The position numbers and the translations under genes were made by a program. DNA of 64,000 nt from Nocardioides astragali (lineage in GTDB: Bacteria; Actinomycetota; Actinomycetes; Propionibacteriales; Nocardioidaceae). Location: assembly GCF_024436375.1 (NCBI RefSeq), contig NZ_JAFMZM010000004.1:496001-560000 (forward strand), given 5' to 3'. Positions 17,365 to 28,997 of the stretch are shown piece after piece (position 1 is the first letter of the stretch; each line of letters begins with the position of its first letter). The notes beneath the pieces were generated by a model, which saw only the letters and a program-made list of their open reading frames with translations, was not told the DNA's origin and did no database searches.

Positions 17365-18603
17365 TCATCTCACGTCGCCCAACCGGTGCTGCAGGAAGCC
17401 GTTCCAGAACTTGCCACCCGGGTCCACTTCTCGCGCCAGGTCGACGAACGAGGTGAGCTTCGGGTGCACCCGCTCCAGGACGCAGGAGCCGAGTGAGAAG
17501 TACTTGCCCCAGTGGGGCCGGGCCTGCAGAGGCATCAATGCCTCCTCGACCAGCTCGACGGCGGCGTGCACAGCCTCGGGACGACGGGCCCACGTGAAGT
17601 GGAACGCGGCGACGTCCTGGTCGTAGGCCCCGCTCAGCCACAGGTCGTCGGCTGCCACCGTTCGCACCTCACTGGTGAGCAGGACACCACTCAGCTGGCG
17701 CCCGATGCGGCGGAGTGCGGCGACGGCCTGGGGCGCATGAGCCCTCGGCACGAAGTACTCGCTCTGGATCTCCGCGCCGTGACTGGGGGTCGCGTCCCAC
17801 CGGAAGTGTGCGAGCCGCTCGTGCCACGGGCCGGGCTCGCGCTGCCCCGTGACCGCTCCCGCGTCACCATCGGGCAGCATGTGGAGCGTCGTCCCCGACT
17901 CGACGGCGTCGTAGAGACCTCCGACCGGTGGTCGTCCGTCGCGGGACTTCACCCACACCTGGTCCACCTGATCGGTCCAGCGGGTGAACATGCTGACGCT
18001 GTAGCCGGCCGACATGACCTCGTCGAAGTGCCCGTCGAGTGCGTCCCAGGAGAGACCGGTGAACTGGGTGCCCAGGACCTCGTACGCCGGCTCGACCCGG
18101 AGAGTCAGCCGATGGACGACACCCAGCGCACCGAGCGAGACCACGCTGCCGGCGAAGTCCGCGTCGCCGCGGGCAGTGCTCCACGTCTCGCCGTCCGGCC
18201 CCACCAGGTCCATCGCGGTGACCGATGCCGACAGGCACCGGTTGCCGTCGCCCGAGCCATGGGTCCCGGTGGCGACCGCTCCCGCGATCCCGAGGTGCGG
18301 CAGCGAGGCGAGGTTGGCGAGGGCCCACCCGCCGCGAGCCAGCTGGTCCGCCAGACGCGCGTAGGTCACACCGGCGCTCACCGACACGGTCAGACTTCCG
18401 GGGTCGACCTCGATCACCTCAGGGAGCCCCGCGAGCTCGACGAGCACCCCTGTGGTGTCGGGAAGGTCGCTGAAGGAGTGCCGGGTCCCCAGAGCGCGCA
18501 CCTTCTCGTTGCTGGCGACCACCTCGCTGAGCTCGGCGACCGAGGCCGGTCGGACGACGGCCGTCGCCTCGTAGGTGTGATTCCCGGCCCAGTTGCTCGC
18601 CAT
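17365..18603 (-). CDS. FAD-linked alditol oxidase (AldO/xylitol oxidase type)
   Basis: 412 residues, VAO-type flavoprotein. The N-terminal FAD domain begins SNWAGNHTYEA and holds GTRHSFSD; His42 should carry the covalent flavin as in Streptomyces AldO. The LPHLGIAGAVATGTHGSGD segment is typical. The C-terminal cap ends with the D-arabinono-lactone-oxidase-type sequence HWGKYF and FLQHRLG. It should oxidise the terminal hydroxyl of polyols such as xylitol or sorbitol with O2, giving H2O2. ATG 18603 starts directly at the conserved N-terminus, with GAGGGAG upstream. The gene converges on the glycerophosphotransferase gene. Confidence 0.88.
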   Translation of the reverse strand: MASNWAGNHTYEATAVVRPASVAELSEVVASNEKVRALGTRHSFSDLPDTTGVLVELAGLPEVIEVDPGSLTVSVSAGVTYARLADQLARGGWALANLASLPHLGIAGAVATGTHGSGDGNRCLSASVTAMDLVGPDGETWSTARGDADFAGSVVSLGALGVVHRLTLRVEPAYEVLGTQFTGLSWDALDGHFDEVMSAGYSVSMFTRWTDQVDQVWVKSRDGRPPVGGLYDAVESGTTLHMLPDGDAGAVTGQREPGPWHERLAHFRWDATPSHGAEIQSEYFVPRAHAPQAVAALRRIGRQLSGVLLTSEVRTVAADDLWLSGAYDQDVAAFHFTWARRPEAVHAAVELVEEALMPLQARPHWGKYFSLGSCVLERVHPKLTSFVDLAREVDPGGKFWNGFLQHRLGDVR

Positions 18604-18757
18604 GCTCCGACTCCCTCGCCCCGATCTCCGATCGGCCAACCTATCTTCGATCACCGCACTGGACGCGCTCGTCCACGTGCGGTGAGCGGCGGTCGGGTGG
18701 GCGGGCGCCTGACGACGACCCAGGTGTGAGCGCCGCCCGATGGGGCAGGGTGGGCAC

Positions 18758-19378
18758 ATGACGATCCGGGCCGTGGTGTTCGACATCGGCGGAGTCCTCG
18801 AGGTCATCGACGACGCCGTCTTCCCCGGCCCGGCCGAGCAACGACTCGGTCTCGCGGCGGGCGCCATCACCGGCGGGCTGGCCGGGCTGCCGGGTGACGC
18901 GGTGATCGGGCAGGTGACGGAGGCCGAGGTGCGCGCCGAGTGGACGCGCAGCCTGGGGCTCGACGAGGCGCAGGCCGACGAGCTGCTGGCCGACTTCTGG
19001 AGGTGGTACGTCGGCACCCTCGACCGGCGGCTGGCCGACTGGTTCGCCGCGCAACGTCCGGACCGGCTCACCGGCATCCTGTCCAACTCGGGCCCGGGCG
19101 CGCGTGAGGCCGAACGCGTGCACGGCTTCGAGGCGATCACCGACGACATCGTCTACAGCCACGAGGTCGGCCTCGCCAAGCCCGACCCGGCGGCGTACGA
19201 GCTCACCACCCGCCGACTGGGGGTCGAGCCAGCCGAGGTGCTGTTCCTCGACGACGTCGAGGCCAACGTCGACGCGGCGCGCGCCTTCGGCTGGCACGCC
19301 GTCCTCCACGTCGACACGTCCACCTCCATCCGCGAGATGGAGGAGATCATCGCCGCGCAGGCCGGCCTCCACACCTAG
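18758..19378 (+). CDS. HAD-superfamily hydrolase (subfamily IA)
   Basis: 206 residues with the four HAD motifs: FDIGGVLE (nucleophile Asp; the usual second Asp is Gly), LSNSG, KPDP and FLDDVEANV. The missing acid/base Asp in DIGG is common in the YihX/epoxide-hydrolase-N-like branch. The substrate is unknown. ATG 18758 is preceded by a G-rich stretch; an upstream in-frame ATG at 18740 is less likely because the FDIGG strand normally begins a few residues from the start. Confidence 0.85.
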   Translation: MTIRAVVFDIGGVLEVIDDAVFPGPAEQRLGLAAGAITGGLAGLPGDAVIGQVTEAEVRAEWTRSLGLDEAQADELLADFWRWYVGTLDRRLADWFAAQRPDRLTGILSNSGPGAREAERVHGFEAITDDIVYSHEVGLAKPDPAAYELTTRRLGVEPAEVLFLDDVEANVDAARAFGWHAVLHVDTSTSIREMEEIIAAQAGLHT

Positions 19379-19475
19379 GGGTGGAGGGTGGCCGAGGACT
19401 ACCCGTTTCGTCGTTGAATATGCCGCCCGCGTGGGTGTGTTCTGCGTCCCGAGCCGGACGCACAGTGGAAGGAAC

Positions 19476-19494
19476 CCCCCGGCTGCTCCGGGGG
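19476..19494 (+). other. Small hairpin in the 5' leader of the CmpX-like gene
   Basis: CCCCCGG (19476-19482) pairs with CCGGGGG (19488-19494) around CTGCT, 25 bases before the GTG start. It could be a weak terminator for the HAD gene or an RNA structure in the leader. Confidence 0.4.
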
Positions 19495-19519
19495 CCTCCG
19501 CAAGAAAAGGACATCCCCC

Positions 19520-20368
19520 GTGGACATCGGTGACAGCTTCCAGAACACGACCGACGGCATCTTCGACTTCCTGCCCAACCTGCTGGGCTTCCTGCTCATC
19601 CTGCTCGTCGGTTTCATCATCGCCAAGGTCGTCTCGGGCCTCGTGCGCACGCTCCTCCAGAAGGCGAACATCGACAGGCAGCTCCACGAGAGCTCCGCGA
19701 GCCGGTACGTCGACGCAGTCCTGCCCGGCGCCTCACCGGCCAAGGGCATCGCCCGCATCGTCTTCTGGCTGATCTTCTTCTTCTTCATCACCGTCGCCAT
19801 CGGTGCGCTCGGCATCCCGGCGGCGACCAGCTTCATGAACGACGTGCTGGCCTACCTGCCCAACGTCATCGTGGCGATCCTGATCTTCATCGTCGCCGCG
19901 CTCCTCTCCGGGGCCGTGGCCGGTGTCGTGATGAAGTTCATGGGTGACACCCCCACCGGCAAGGTGGTGGGCACCGTCGCCCCGGCGGTCATCATGACGA
20001 TCGCCTTCTTCATGATCCTCGAGCAGCTCCAGATCGCTCCTGAGATCGTGCGCATCGCCTTCACCGCCATCATGTTCGCGCTGGCGCTCGGGCTGGCCCT
20101 CGCCTTCGGCCTCGGTGGGCGCGAGCTCGCCGCCGACATGCTGCGCCAGGCCCGCGACAAGGGCGCCCAGGCGGCCGACCAGGCGAAGCGCGACGCCCAG
20201 CTCGGCAAGGAGCGAGCCCAGAGCGAGTACGGCTCGACGACGTCGACCGGCACGGCGACCACGGGCGCGACGACGGCCACCGGGCAGTCGACCTGGGACT
20301 CCCAGGACACTGGGCAGCCGACGTGGGACCAGCAGTCCACCCAGCAGATGCCTCCTCCCGCCCGCTGA
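19520..20368 (+). CDS. Conserved TM-helix (CmpX/mechanosensitive-channel-like) protein
   Basis: 282 residues with about five membrane helices. The first segment (FLPNLLGFLLILLVGFIIAK) and the block LPNVIVAILIFIVAALLSGA are the repeated conserved TM-helix motif found in CmpX and small mechanosensitive-channel relatives; FGLGGRELA ends the membrane part. The C-terminal 70 residues are a low-complexity Ser/Thr/Gln/Gly tail. The start is GTG 19520 with AAAAGGA about nine bases upstream. A role in osmotic or stress response is inferred from the family only. Confidence 0.82.
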   Translation: MDIGDSFQNTTDGIFDFLPNLLGFLLILLVGFIIAKVVSGLVRTLLQKANIDRQLHESSASRYVDAVLPGASPAKGIARIVFWLIFFFFITVAIGALGIPAATSFMNDVLAYLPNVIVAILIFIVAALLSGAVAGVVMKFMGDTPTGKVVGTVAPAVIMTIAFFMILEQLQIAPEIVRIAFTAIMFALALGLALAFGLGGRELAADMLRQARDKGAQAADQAKRDAQLGKERAQSEYGSTTSTGTATTGATTATGQSTWDSQDTGQPTWDQQSTQQMPPPAR

Positions 20369-20380
20369 ACCACCACGAGC

Positions 20381-20414
20381 CCGCCCGCGACAGCCGACAA
20401 GGTGTCGCGGGCGG
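20381..20414 (+). terminator. Perfect 12-bp hairpin terminator
   Basis: CCGCCCGCGACA (20381-20392) and TGTCGCGGGCGG (20403-20414) pair exactly around a 10-base loop, 13 bases after the stop codon of the CmpX-like gene. There is no U tract. Confidence 0.75.
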
Positions 20415-20465
20415 TGCTGTGCGGTGGAGTCGCGGTGAACCCGGGATGTCTGGGTACCGGGCCGC

Positions 20466-21536
20466 ATGGACCCTGCATCGACCACGAGCACGACCGCGAC
20501 CGCGCCGCCCAGCGAGCCGGACTCTCCCCGCGACCTGACGAAGCCCTCGTGGACCTACATCGCCCGCAAGACGTGGCGGGAGTTCTCCGCCGACCAGTGC
20601 ACCGACCTGGCCGCGGCCCTGACCTACTACGCCGTTCTCGCCCTCTTCCCGGCCGCGCTCGCGATGCTGTCGCTGCTGGGCCTCGTGGGCCAGGGACGCG
20701 AGGCCGTCGATGCGCTGCTGCAGATCCTGCGTGACACCGGCGCCGGGGGAGCGGCCGACACGCTCGAGCCGACCCTCGTCCAGCTCAGCAACTCCTCGGG
20801 CGCCGGGTTCGGCCTCGTGCTGGGGCTCGTCGTGGCGCTGTGGTCGGCGTCCGGCTACGTCGGCGCCTTCGGACGCGGGATGAACCGGGTCTACGAGGTC
20901 GCGGAGGGCCGCCCGATCTGGAAGCTGCGGCCCATCATGCTGCTCGTCACCATCGTGACTGTGGTCCTCACCGCCGTCGTCGCCCTCGGTCTGGTGCTCA
21001 CCGGGACTGCCGCGCAGGCGGTGGGAGACGCCCTCGGACTCGGGTCGAGCGTCGTCACCGTCTGGAACATCGCGAAGTGGCCCGTGCTGCTGCTGGTCGT
21101 CATGTTCGTGGTGGGCCTGCTCTACTACGCGACGCCCAACGTGAAGCAGCCCGGGTTCAGGTGGATCAGCGTGGGGGCCGCAGTGGCCATCCTCATCTGG
21201 ATGCTGGCGTCCGCGGCGTTCGGCTTCTACGTCGCCAACTTCGGCAGCTACGACAAGACGTACGGCTCCCTGGCAGGGGTCGTGGTGTTCCTGCTCTGGC
21301 TCTGGATCACCAACCTCGCCCTGCTCTTCGGGGGCGAGCTCGACGCCGAGCTCGAGCGGGCCCGCGAGCTGCAGGCCGGGATCGCCGCGGAGGAGGAGAT
21401 CCAGCTGCCGGCGCGTGACACCCGCAAGAGCGACAAGGCGGCCGAGAAGGAGCGGGCCGACCAGCTCCGGGGCCGTCGACTGCGCGAGACACGGGGGCGC
21501 GACTCCGACCCGCACGACGCGGGACGCACCCGATGA
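20466..21536 (+). CDS. YihY/BrkB-family inner membrane protein
   Basis: 356 residues with six membrane helices (about residues 55-290). The family signature is visible: DLAAALTYYAVLALFPA in the first helix, SASGYVGAFGRGMNRVYEV, and YATPNVKQPGFRW. The C-terminal 60 residues are charged and cytoplasmic. Function in this family is unresolved. It overlaps the following hydrolase gene by four bases (ATGA). Confidence 0.9.
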   Translation: MDPASTTSTTATAPPSEPDSPRDLTKPSWTYIARKTWREFSADQCTDLAAALTYYAVLALFPAALAMLSLLGLVGQGREAVDALLQILRDTGAGGAADTLEPTLVQLSNSSGAGFGLVLGLVVALWSASGYVGAFGRGMNRVYEVAEGRPIWKLRPIMLLVTIVTVVLTAVVALGLVLTGTAAQAVGDALGLGSSVVTVWNIAKWPVLLLVVMFVVGLLYYATPNVKQPGFRWISVGAAVAILIWMLASAAFGFYVANFGSYDKTYGSLAGVVVFLLWLWITNLALLFGGELDAELERARELQAGIAAEEEIQLPARDTRKSDKAAEKERADQLRGRRLRETRGRDSDPHDAGRTR

Positions 21537-22438
21537 GCCGGTCGCCCCTCTCCCGCACGACCACCGTCTCGCGACCTCAGGTCGACCTCGCGGTGTTCGA
21601 GGGTGGCAACCGGGACGGGCAGACCCTGGTGATGGTCCACGGCTGGCCGGACACCCACCTGATGTGGCGTGGCGTGGCGGAGTGCCTCGAGTCTGAGTTC
21701 CGCCTCGTCGCCTACGACACCCGCGGGCAGGGGGAGTCGGCGACGGCCGCGCCCGACGCTGCCTTCACGCTCGACGAGCTGGCCGACGACCTGTTCGCCG
21801 TGCTCGACGCCGTCAGTCCCGCGTCGCCGGTGCACGTCCTGGCCCACGACTGGGGGTCGATCCAGGCGTGGGAGGCGGTGTGCCGCGCCGGTGCCGAGGA
21901 CAGGATCGCCTCGTTCACGTCGATGAGCGGGCCGAACCTGGCGCACGTGGCGTCCTGGGTACGCCGGACCCTGAGCCACCCGAGCCCCCGCGGGCTCGTC
22001 GACGTCCTCACCCAGGCCGTCTCGTCGTCCTACGTGCCCTTCTTCGTCTCCCCGCTCGCTCCTCCGGTGCTCGAGAGGCTCGTCGACCGGGAGCGATGGC
22101 GGACCTTGCTGCGGGTGTCCGAGGGTCGTGCGCCGGTCCCGGACGCCCACGCGGAGTCACTGGTCCGCGACATGGTGGGTGGCCTGCGCTACTACCGCGC
22201 GAACCTCGTCGGTCGTCAGGATCGGACCGAGGAGCAGCGGACCCGCGTCCCCGTCCTGCAGCTCGCGTTGACTCGCGATCCGGCGGTCCGCCCGGCGACG
22301 CTGGCGGCCAGTGATCCCTGGACCGACGTGCTCGAGCGGCGAGGGCTTCCCTACGGCCACTGGGTCGCCCTCACGCACCCCGAGGTGGTTGCGGATGAGG
22401 TCGCTCGCCACGTTCGAGACCGCGCGCCAGCGAGGTAG
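21533..22438 (+). CDS. Alpha/beta hydrolase, epoxide-hydrolase-like
   Basis: 301 residues with the alpha/beta-hydrolase fold: oxyanion motif HGWPD, nucleophile elbow AHDWGS with Asp rather than Ser, and a late His in GHWVALTHPE. The Asp nucleophile places it with epoxide hydrolases and haloalkane dehalogenases; it most resembles the hydrolase domain of mycobacterial EphD-type proteins. It is translationally coupled to the YihY gene. The substrate is unknown. Confidence 0.85.
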   Translation: MSRSPLSRTTTVSRPQVDLAVFEGGNRDGQTLVMVHGWPDTHLMWRGVAECLESEFRLVAYDTRGQGESATAAPDAAFTLDELADDLFAVLDAVSPASPVHVLAHDWGSIQAWEAVCRAGAEDRIASFTSMSGPNLAHVASWVRRTLSHPSPRGLVDVLTQAVSSSYVPFFVSPLAPPVLERLVDRERWRTLLRVSEGRAPVPDAHAESLVRDMVGGLRYYRANLVGRQDRTEEQRTRVPVLQLALTRDPAVRPATLAASDPWTDVLERRGLPYGHWVALTHPEVVADEVARHVRDRAPAR

Positions 22439-22515
22439 CCGTTCCCGAGGCGCATGCGAGTCCGCACGTGATGGGTACGGGGCGTGCTCGCTCACCGACC
22501 TCGGAGGAACTGCCC

Positions 22516-24828
<2,313 letters not shown>

Positions 24829-24843
24829 GTGAGGGGCGGTGGC

Positions 24844-25644
24844 TCACCCTACGGCGAGCCACCGCCCGAGCTCGTCTCGGCGCACCAGTCCGCGCTCCTC
24901 GAAGGCCTCGAGCCATCCCAGCATCGGGGAGATGCCCCAACGGCTGCGGAAGACCTCGGCGTTGCGCACGATGTCGGCGACGTGCTCGACCGGCGGCCGG
25001 GAGATGGGGTGCCACTGGTGGAAGGCGCGTGCGGCGCCGACCCAGCCCAGGTCGAGGCCGACGCTGAGGGCCACCCTCGCGAAGTCTGTGTCCTCGCCGC
25101 CGTAGCCGACGTAGTCCTCGCAGAACCCGCCGCTGCGGCGCCACGCCTCGGCGGAGCAGGCGAACGACAAGGACCAGAAGAGGTCGGGGTCGGCGCCGCG
25201 CAGCCGCTCGCCGACGGCCGGGGAGGGCCGCGCCGGGTGCGGCGAGTCGAGGTCGCGGAGCGCGGTCAGGTCGTAGCCGTCGGCCGGCGGCGGGTCGAGG
25301 TAGGTGACCGGCCCGGACCAGATGGTGTCGGGCTCCGCGGCCGCGACGTCGGCGTACGCCTCGACCAGCGCCTCGTCCGCGAGGCAGTCGACGTCGAGGA
25401 AGACCAGCGTCCGGGCGCCCCGGTCCAGGGCGACCTGCGCACCGCGGTTGCGGGCTGCGGCCAGGGGGAGCCCCAGAGGCGTGGTCGGGAGGGAGGCGCT
25501 GCACCAGTCGGTGGCGGACAGGGCCGGGTCGTCGATGGCAACGACGACGTGGTCCACCTCGGCAGCACCCGCCGTGAGCGACGCCCGCTGCCTGGCGAGG
25601 TGGTCGTGCCGGCGGTGGACGACGGTGACCACGGCAGCGGTCAT
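24844..25644 (-). CDS. GT2-type glycosyltransferase with galactosyltransferase C-terminal motif
   Basis: 266 residues, GT-A fold. The N-terminus (AAVVTVVHRRHDHL) leads to the metal-binding region VFLDVDCLAD, and GYGGEDTDFARVA matches the Glyco_transf_7C motif found in bacterial glycosyltransferases of surface polysaccharide clusters. It is the last gene of a four-gene set, and its ATG overlaps the preceding stop (ATGA at 25641-25644). Donor and acceptor are unknown. Confidence 0.85.
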   Translation of the reverse strand: MTAAVVTVVHRRHDHLARQRASLTAGAAEVDHVVVAIDDPALSATDWCSASLPTTPLGLPLAAARNRGAQVALDRGARTLVFLDVDCLADEALVEAYADVAAAEPDTIWSGPVTYLDPPPADGYDLTALRDLDSPHPARPSPAVGERLRGADPDLFWSLSFACSAEAWRRSGGFCEDYVGYGGEDTDFARVALSVGLDLGWVGAARAFHQWHPISRPPVEHVADIVRNAEVFRSRWGISPMLGWLEAFEERGLVRRDELGRWLAVG

Positions 25645-26651
25645 GCGGCCCCTCCCCGGGCGATCACCTGGTCCACCACGGCGGCGATGCGTCCGGGCGC
25701 GCCACCGTCGCACCAGTCGGTCCATCCCTCGCCGTCCAGGAAGAGCGCTGCATCGAGCAGGTCGTCCCAGCCGATGTCCGGCACCCAGTCGACGACCACG
25801 GCGGGCCACCCGTCGGCCAGCGCCGACGCGGTGACGTGCTGCTCGTGGAAGGGGCGCTGCGCGGGCACCACGACGGCCGGCACGCGCAGCGACGCGACCT
25901 CGGCCAGCGAGTTCTGCCCGGGGTGCAGCACCACGACGTCCGCGTCCGCGAGCACCGCGACCGGGTCCGCGTGCCACGACCCCAGCGATCGGCTGAGCAC
26001 GCTCCAGTCCCAGCTGGGTGTCTGCTCCTGGGCGCGGGCGACGACATCGGCGGTGAAGCCGTCACCCCCGGTGCCCGCGAGGAGGACGACGTGTGGCCGA
26101 TGGCGGTGCGAGGGGGCGCGGCGCGGGGCGACGGGGAACCGCGACACGGCCCCCACGGCGTGGAAGCGGTCGGCAGGCACCGTCGGCAGGCCCGGGAGGA
26201 GCCGGCGCGTCCACCCCTGCGGCCACGCGCCGACGAGTGCGGTGGCCGCGCCGAAGCCGAGGAGGTGGGGGGAGTCCGTACGCCGCCCGGGTGCGGTGAG
26301 GGCGACCACCGGGGTGCCGTGGAGCCGGGCGAGCAGGCACACCTCGATCGACTGGTCAACGACCACGGCCTGCGGAGTGTGGCACTCGATCCACCCCGAG
26401 ATCGCGGCCATTCGCCCGCGGAGCCCCGCGTCGTCCAGCGGCGCCCAGTGCAGGAGGCCCTCGGCGGTGACGTCGGCGTCGGCGTACGTCGAGGCACCGT
26501 CGTCGCGGGGCAGCTGCACCCACGGACCGGTCCAGCCCTCAGGCCGGGGCAGCGACGACAGCCCGGTCACGGGACCCGGCAGCTGCGGGGCCACGGTCAT
26601 CGCCCGGTGGAGGTGGCCGGTGCCGTGGTGGTGGACGTAGTAGCCGATCAT
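25641..26651 (-). CDS. MurG-like GT-B glycosyltransferase
   Basis: 336 residues. The N-terminus MIGYYVHHHGTGHLHRA is the glycine/histidine-rich loop of MurG/GT28-type enzymes, and the C-terminal half holds LLAGTGGDG and the donor site HPGQNSLAEVASLRVPAVVV. These are GT-B fold transferases using nucleotide sugars, usually on lipid-linked or secondary-metabolite acceptors. The start overlaps the upstream glycosyltransferase stop by four bases. Confidence 0.83.
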   Translation of the reverse strand: MIGYYVHHHGTGHLHRAMTVAPQLPGPVTGLSSLPRPEGWTGPWVQLPRDDGASTYADADVTAEGLLHWAPLDDAGLRGRMAAISGWIECHTPQAVVVDQSIEVCLLARLHGTPVVALTAPGRRTDSPHLLGFGAATALVGAWPQGWTRRLLPGLPTVPADRFHAVGAVSRFPVAPRRAPSHRHRPHVVLLAGTGGDGFTADVVARAQEQTPSWDWSVLSRSLGSWHADPVAVLADADVVVLHPGQNSLAEVASLRVPAVVVPAQRPFHEQHVTASALADGWPAVVVDWVPDIGWDDLLDAALFLDGEGWTDWCDGGAPGRIAAVVDQVIARGGAA

Positions 26652-27736
26652 GCCGCGAGCCGGCCGGGCCGCACCTCGGAGTAGAGCTGTTCGTAGCGGT
26701 CGACCATCCGCTCCAGGGAGAGGTGGGCGAGCGCGTGCTCGCGACACCGCCCGCGATCCAGCTCGAGGGCGTCGCGCATCGCGCCCGCCAGCAGCCTGAC
26801 GTCACCGGCAGGTGCCAGCCGGCCGGTGTCGTCGGTCAGCACCTCGGGCAGCCCGCCGCGGGCGTAGGCCGCCACCGGGGTCCCGCACGACAGTGCCTCG
26901 GCGGCCACCAGGCCGTAGGGCTCGTCCCACGCGGGTGTCACGGCCGCGACGCTCGAGCTCCCGACGAGGGCCGCCAGCTCGGACTGCGCGAGGTGGCCGG
27001 CGTACATCGCGTCACCGCCGAGCAGCGGCTCGACCTCACTGCGGAAGTAGTCGAGGTCGAGGATCGGACCCGCCAGCACGATCGGGATGCCGGCGAGGCG
27101 GGCGGCGACGACGGCGTCGTGGGGTGCCTTCTCCGCGACCAGCCGGCCCGACCACACCGCATGCCCGCCACCGCGACCCGTCGGCCAGGCGGTGACGTCG
27201 ATGCCGTTGAGCACGCACGTGCTCGGCGTAATCGAGGCCCAGGACGCCGCCGTGAAGCGGGAGACGGCGGCGAAGGTGCTGGTCCCCCCGTCCAGCCGCA
27301 CCGCGGACTCCAGCCACCACAGCGGCGGGGTGTGCAGCGTGGTGAGCATCGGCATGGGCAGCGACCTGGCCATCGCGACGGGCAGGTAGTGGAGGCTGTT
27401 GTTGTGCAGCACGTCGAAGCGATCCCCTGCCGCGGCGAGCTCCAGCATGAGGGCGAGGTATGCGTGGTGCTCGGCCAGCTCGACGTACGGCGGAGCGCCG
27501 TGGTCGTGGCGCCCGGCATGGTCCGGCAGGGCGTCGACCGCGAGCTCGACGACCCCCAGCGTCGGATCGGATCCTGGTGCGGCGAAGACCGCCACCTCAT
27601 GTCCGCGCCGGATGAGCTCACGGGCCAGGTGCCAGGTCATCGACTCGAGCCCGCCGGTGAACGGCTCACCGATGGGGAAGCGGCTGTTGGCGACCAGGCA
27701 GATCCGCAGCGGATCGATCGCACTCGACGCGGTCAT
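26648..27736 (-). CDS. GT4-family glycosyltransferase
   Basis: 362 residues with the GT4 plan: FTGGLESMTWHLARELIRRGHEV at the N-terminus and the C-terminal EX7E-type region PAWDEPYGLVAAEALSCGTPVAAY. It probably uses a UDP-, GDP- or ADP-sugar as a retaining transferase on the inner membrane face. Four-base overlaps on both sides place it inside the four-gene cassette. Confidence 0.9.
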   Translation of the reverse strand: MTASSAIDPLRICLVANSRFPIGEPFTGGLESMTWHLARELIRRGHEVAVFAAPGSDPTLGVVELAVDALPDHAGRHDHGAPPYVELAEHHAYLALMLELAAAGDRFDVLHNNSLHYLPVAMARSLPMPMLTTLHTPPLWWLESAVRLDGGTSTFAAVSRFTAASWASITPSTCVLNGIDVTAWPTGRGGGHAVWSGRLVAEKAPHDAVVAARLAGIPIVLAGPILDLDYFRSEVEPLLGGDAMYAGHLAQSELAALVGSSSVAAVTPAWDEPYGLVAAEALSCGTPVAAYARGGLPEVLTDDTGRLAPAGDVRLLAGAMRDALELDRGRCREHALAHLSLERMVDRYEQLYSEVRPGRLAA

Positions 27737-28839
27737 CGACCGAGCACCCGGTAGAGCTCCTCGTGCATCCGGGCGACCTCGCGCCGCTGGGCGGTGCGCT
27801 CGTCGATGGTCGCTCCGAGGCGCGGGCGCTCGGTGTGGGCGCGCACGACCGCGTCGCGCAACGAGTCGGCGTCGAAGGTGTCGCCATCGTTGGTGTAGGA
27901 GAGGCACGGCCCCTGCTCGGCGTAGAAGCCGCAGGTGGGAGCCAGGACCGTGGTCTGCAGGTCACGGCACGCCTCGAGCCACCCCGAGTGAGTGCCGAAG
28001 GTGTAGGGCAGGACCGACAGGTCGAGCGACGACAGGTAGGCCCAGAGGTCTTCGTCGGAGTAGTAGTCGTGGACGTGCAGCTCGAGCCGCTCGGCCGCCG
28101 CCTCCCGGCGCAGCCAGGCCGACAGCTCCTCGTCCCGGCGCGCGCCGTCGGGGTCGAGGATGTCGCGGTGGCAGTTGACCTGCAGCACGGCGTCGTCGAG
28201 GCCTGCCACCGTCTCGACGAGGGTGGGCAGGATCCGCATCGGATCCATGTTGGCGCGCAGGCTCTTGAGGTGCAGGCCCACCCGGAACGGACGGTGCCGC
28301 CAGAGGGGTCGTACGGTCAGCGCTCGGGTGATGGTGGGCAGGTCCACGACGTGCGGGTGGGGGATGACCGTAACCTCGTGCCCCCAGCGCGACCGGATCT
28401 CGCGTGCCGCCCCGGGGGTGAGCGTGATGACGGCGTCGGCGGCGGGGACCAGCACGTCGAGCTGCTCGTCGTGCAGACGACGGTCGTGGTGGTGCGGGTT
28501 GCGCAGGTCGTGCACGGTGAACACGAACGGCTTGCCCCGCCCGCGCAGCACCCGGGTCAGCGTCTCCAGGCGCTCCGGGGGACAGGAGTCGAACCCGAAG
28601 TGGAGGTGGAAGACGTCCAGGTCCGCCTGCCTCGCCCACTCCGGGTCGAGCATCACCGGCGGCCACCAGGTCGCGCCGGCGGGTCGGTCGGGGTCCTCGG
28701 GAGAAGGGTCAGGGAGTCGGACCGCACCTCTGCCGTTCAGCGGCGCGAGGTGACGGACGTAGACGTGGCCCGACGGCACTGACGCAACCGTCACTGGCCG
28801 GGCGCCGGACAGCTGCTTCCCGGACTGCGCAAGTGTCAT
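27733..28839 (-). CDS. GT-B (GT4-like) glycosyltransferase, first gene of the cassette
   Basis: 368 residues. Recognisable parts are LDVFHLHFGFDS, FVFTVHDLRNPHHHD and a C-terminal segment LSVLPYTFGTHSGWLEACRDL that corresponds to the nucleotide-sugar site, although the usual EX7E pattern is altered. It is divergent from thrS across 158 bases. The start region has no good ribosome site. It probably acts with the three following transferases on one glycan. Confidence 0.78.
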   Translation of the reverse strand: MTLAQSGKQLSGARPVTVASVPSGHVYVRHLAPLNGRGAVRLPDPSPEDPDRPAGATWWPPVMLDPEWARQADLDVFHLHFGFDSCPPERLETLTRVLRGRGKPFVFTVHDLRNPHHHDRRLHDEQLDVLVPAADAVITLTPGAAREIRSRWGHEVTVIPHPHVVDLPTITRALTVRPLWRHRPFRVGLHLKSLRANMDPMRILPTLVETVAGLDDAVLQVNCHRDILDPDGARRDEELSAWLRREAAAERLELHVHDYYSDEDLWAYLSSLDLSVLPYTFGTHSGWLEACRDLQTTVLAPTCGFYAEQGPCLSYTNDGDTFDADSLRDAVVRAHTERPRLGATIDERTAQRREVARMHEELYRVLGR

Positions 28840-28921
28840 GCGTCCGGGTACCCCGAAGCGTCCACGGGCATCCGTGCACAGCAGGTGGGAAACCGGGGTG
28901 AGCGGGCCCTGGACCGGCCGA

Positions 28922-28927
28922 TAGCAT
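28922..28927 (+). promoter_or_regulatory. Putative -10 box for thrS
   Basis: TAGCAT lies about 70 bases before the thrS start. No T-box stem or specifier loop was recognised in the short leader. Confidence 0.4.
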
Positions 28928-28997
28928 CGCGGGGAGATCGCGCGTGGACATCCGTCGCCCGCGCCCAGCGCCCACCCGAGCTTCAGAAGGAGCCCAC

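Noticed and set aside
24844-28839. The glycosyltransferase set as a known antibiotic or capsule cluster
   Set aside because: No polyketide, peptide-synthetase, flippase, polymerase or sugar-nucleotide gene is nearby, so no named cluster type can be supported.
28840-28997. Possible T-box riboswitch before thrS
   Set aside because: The leader after the -10 box is only about 70 bases, with no specifier or T-box motif seen.
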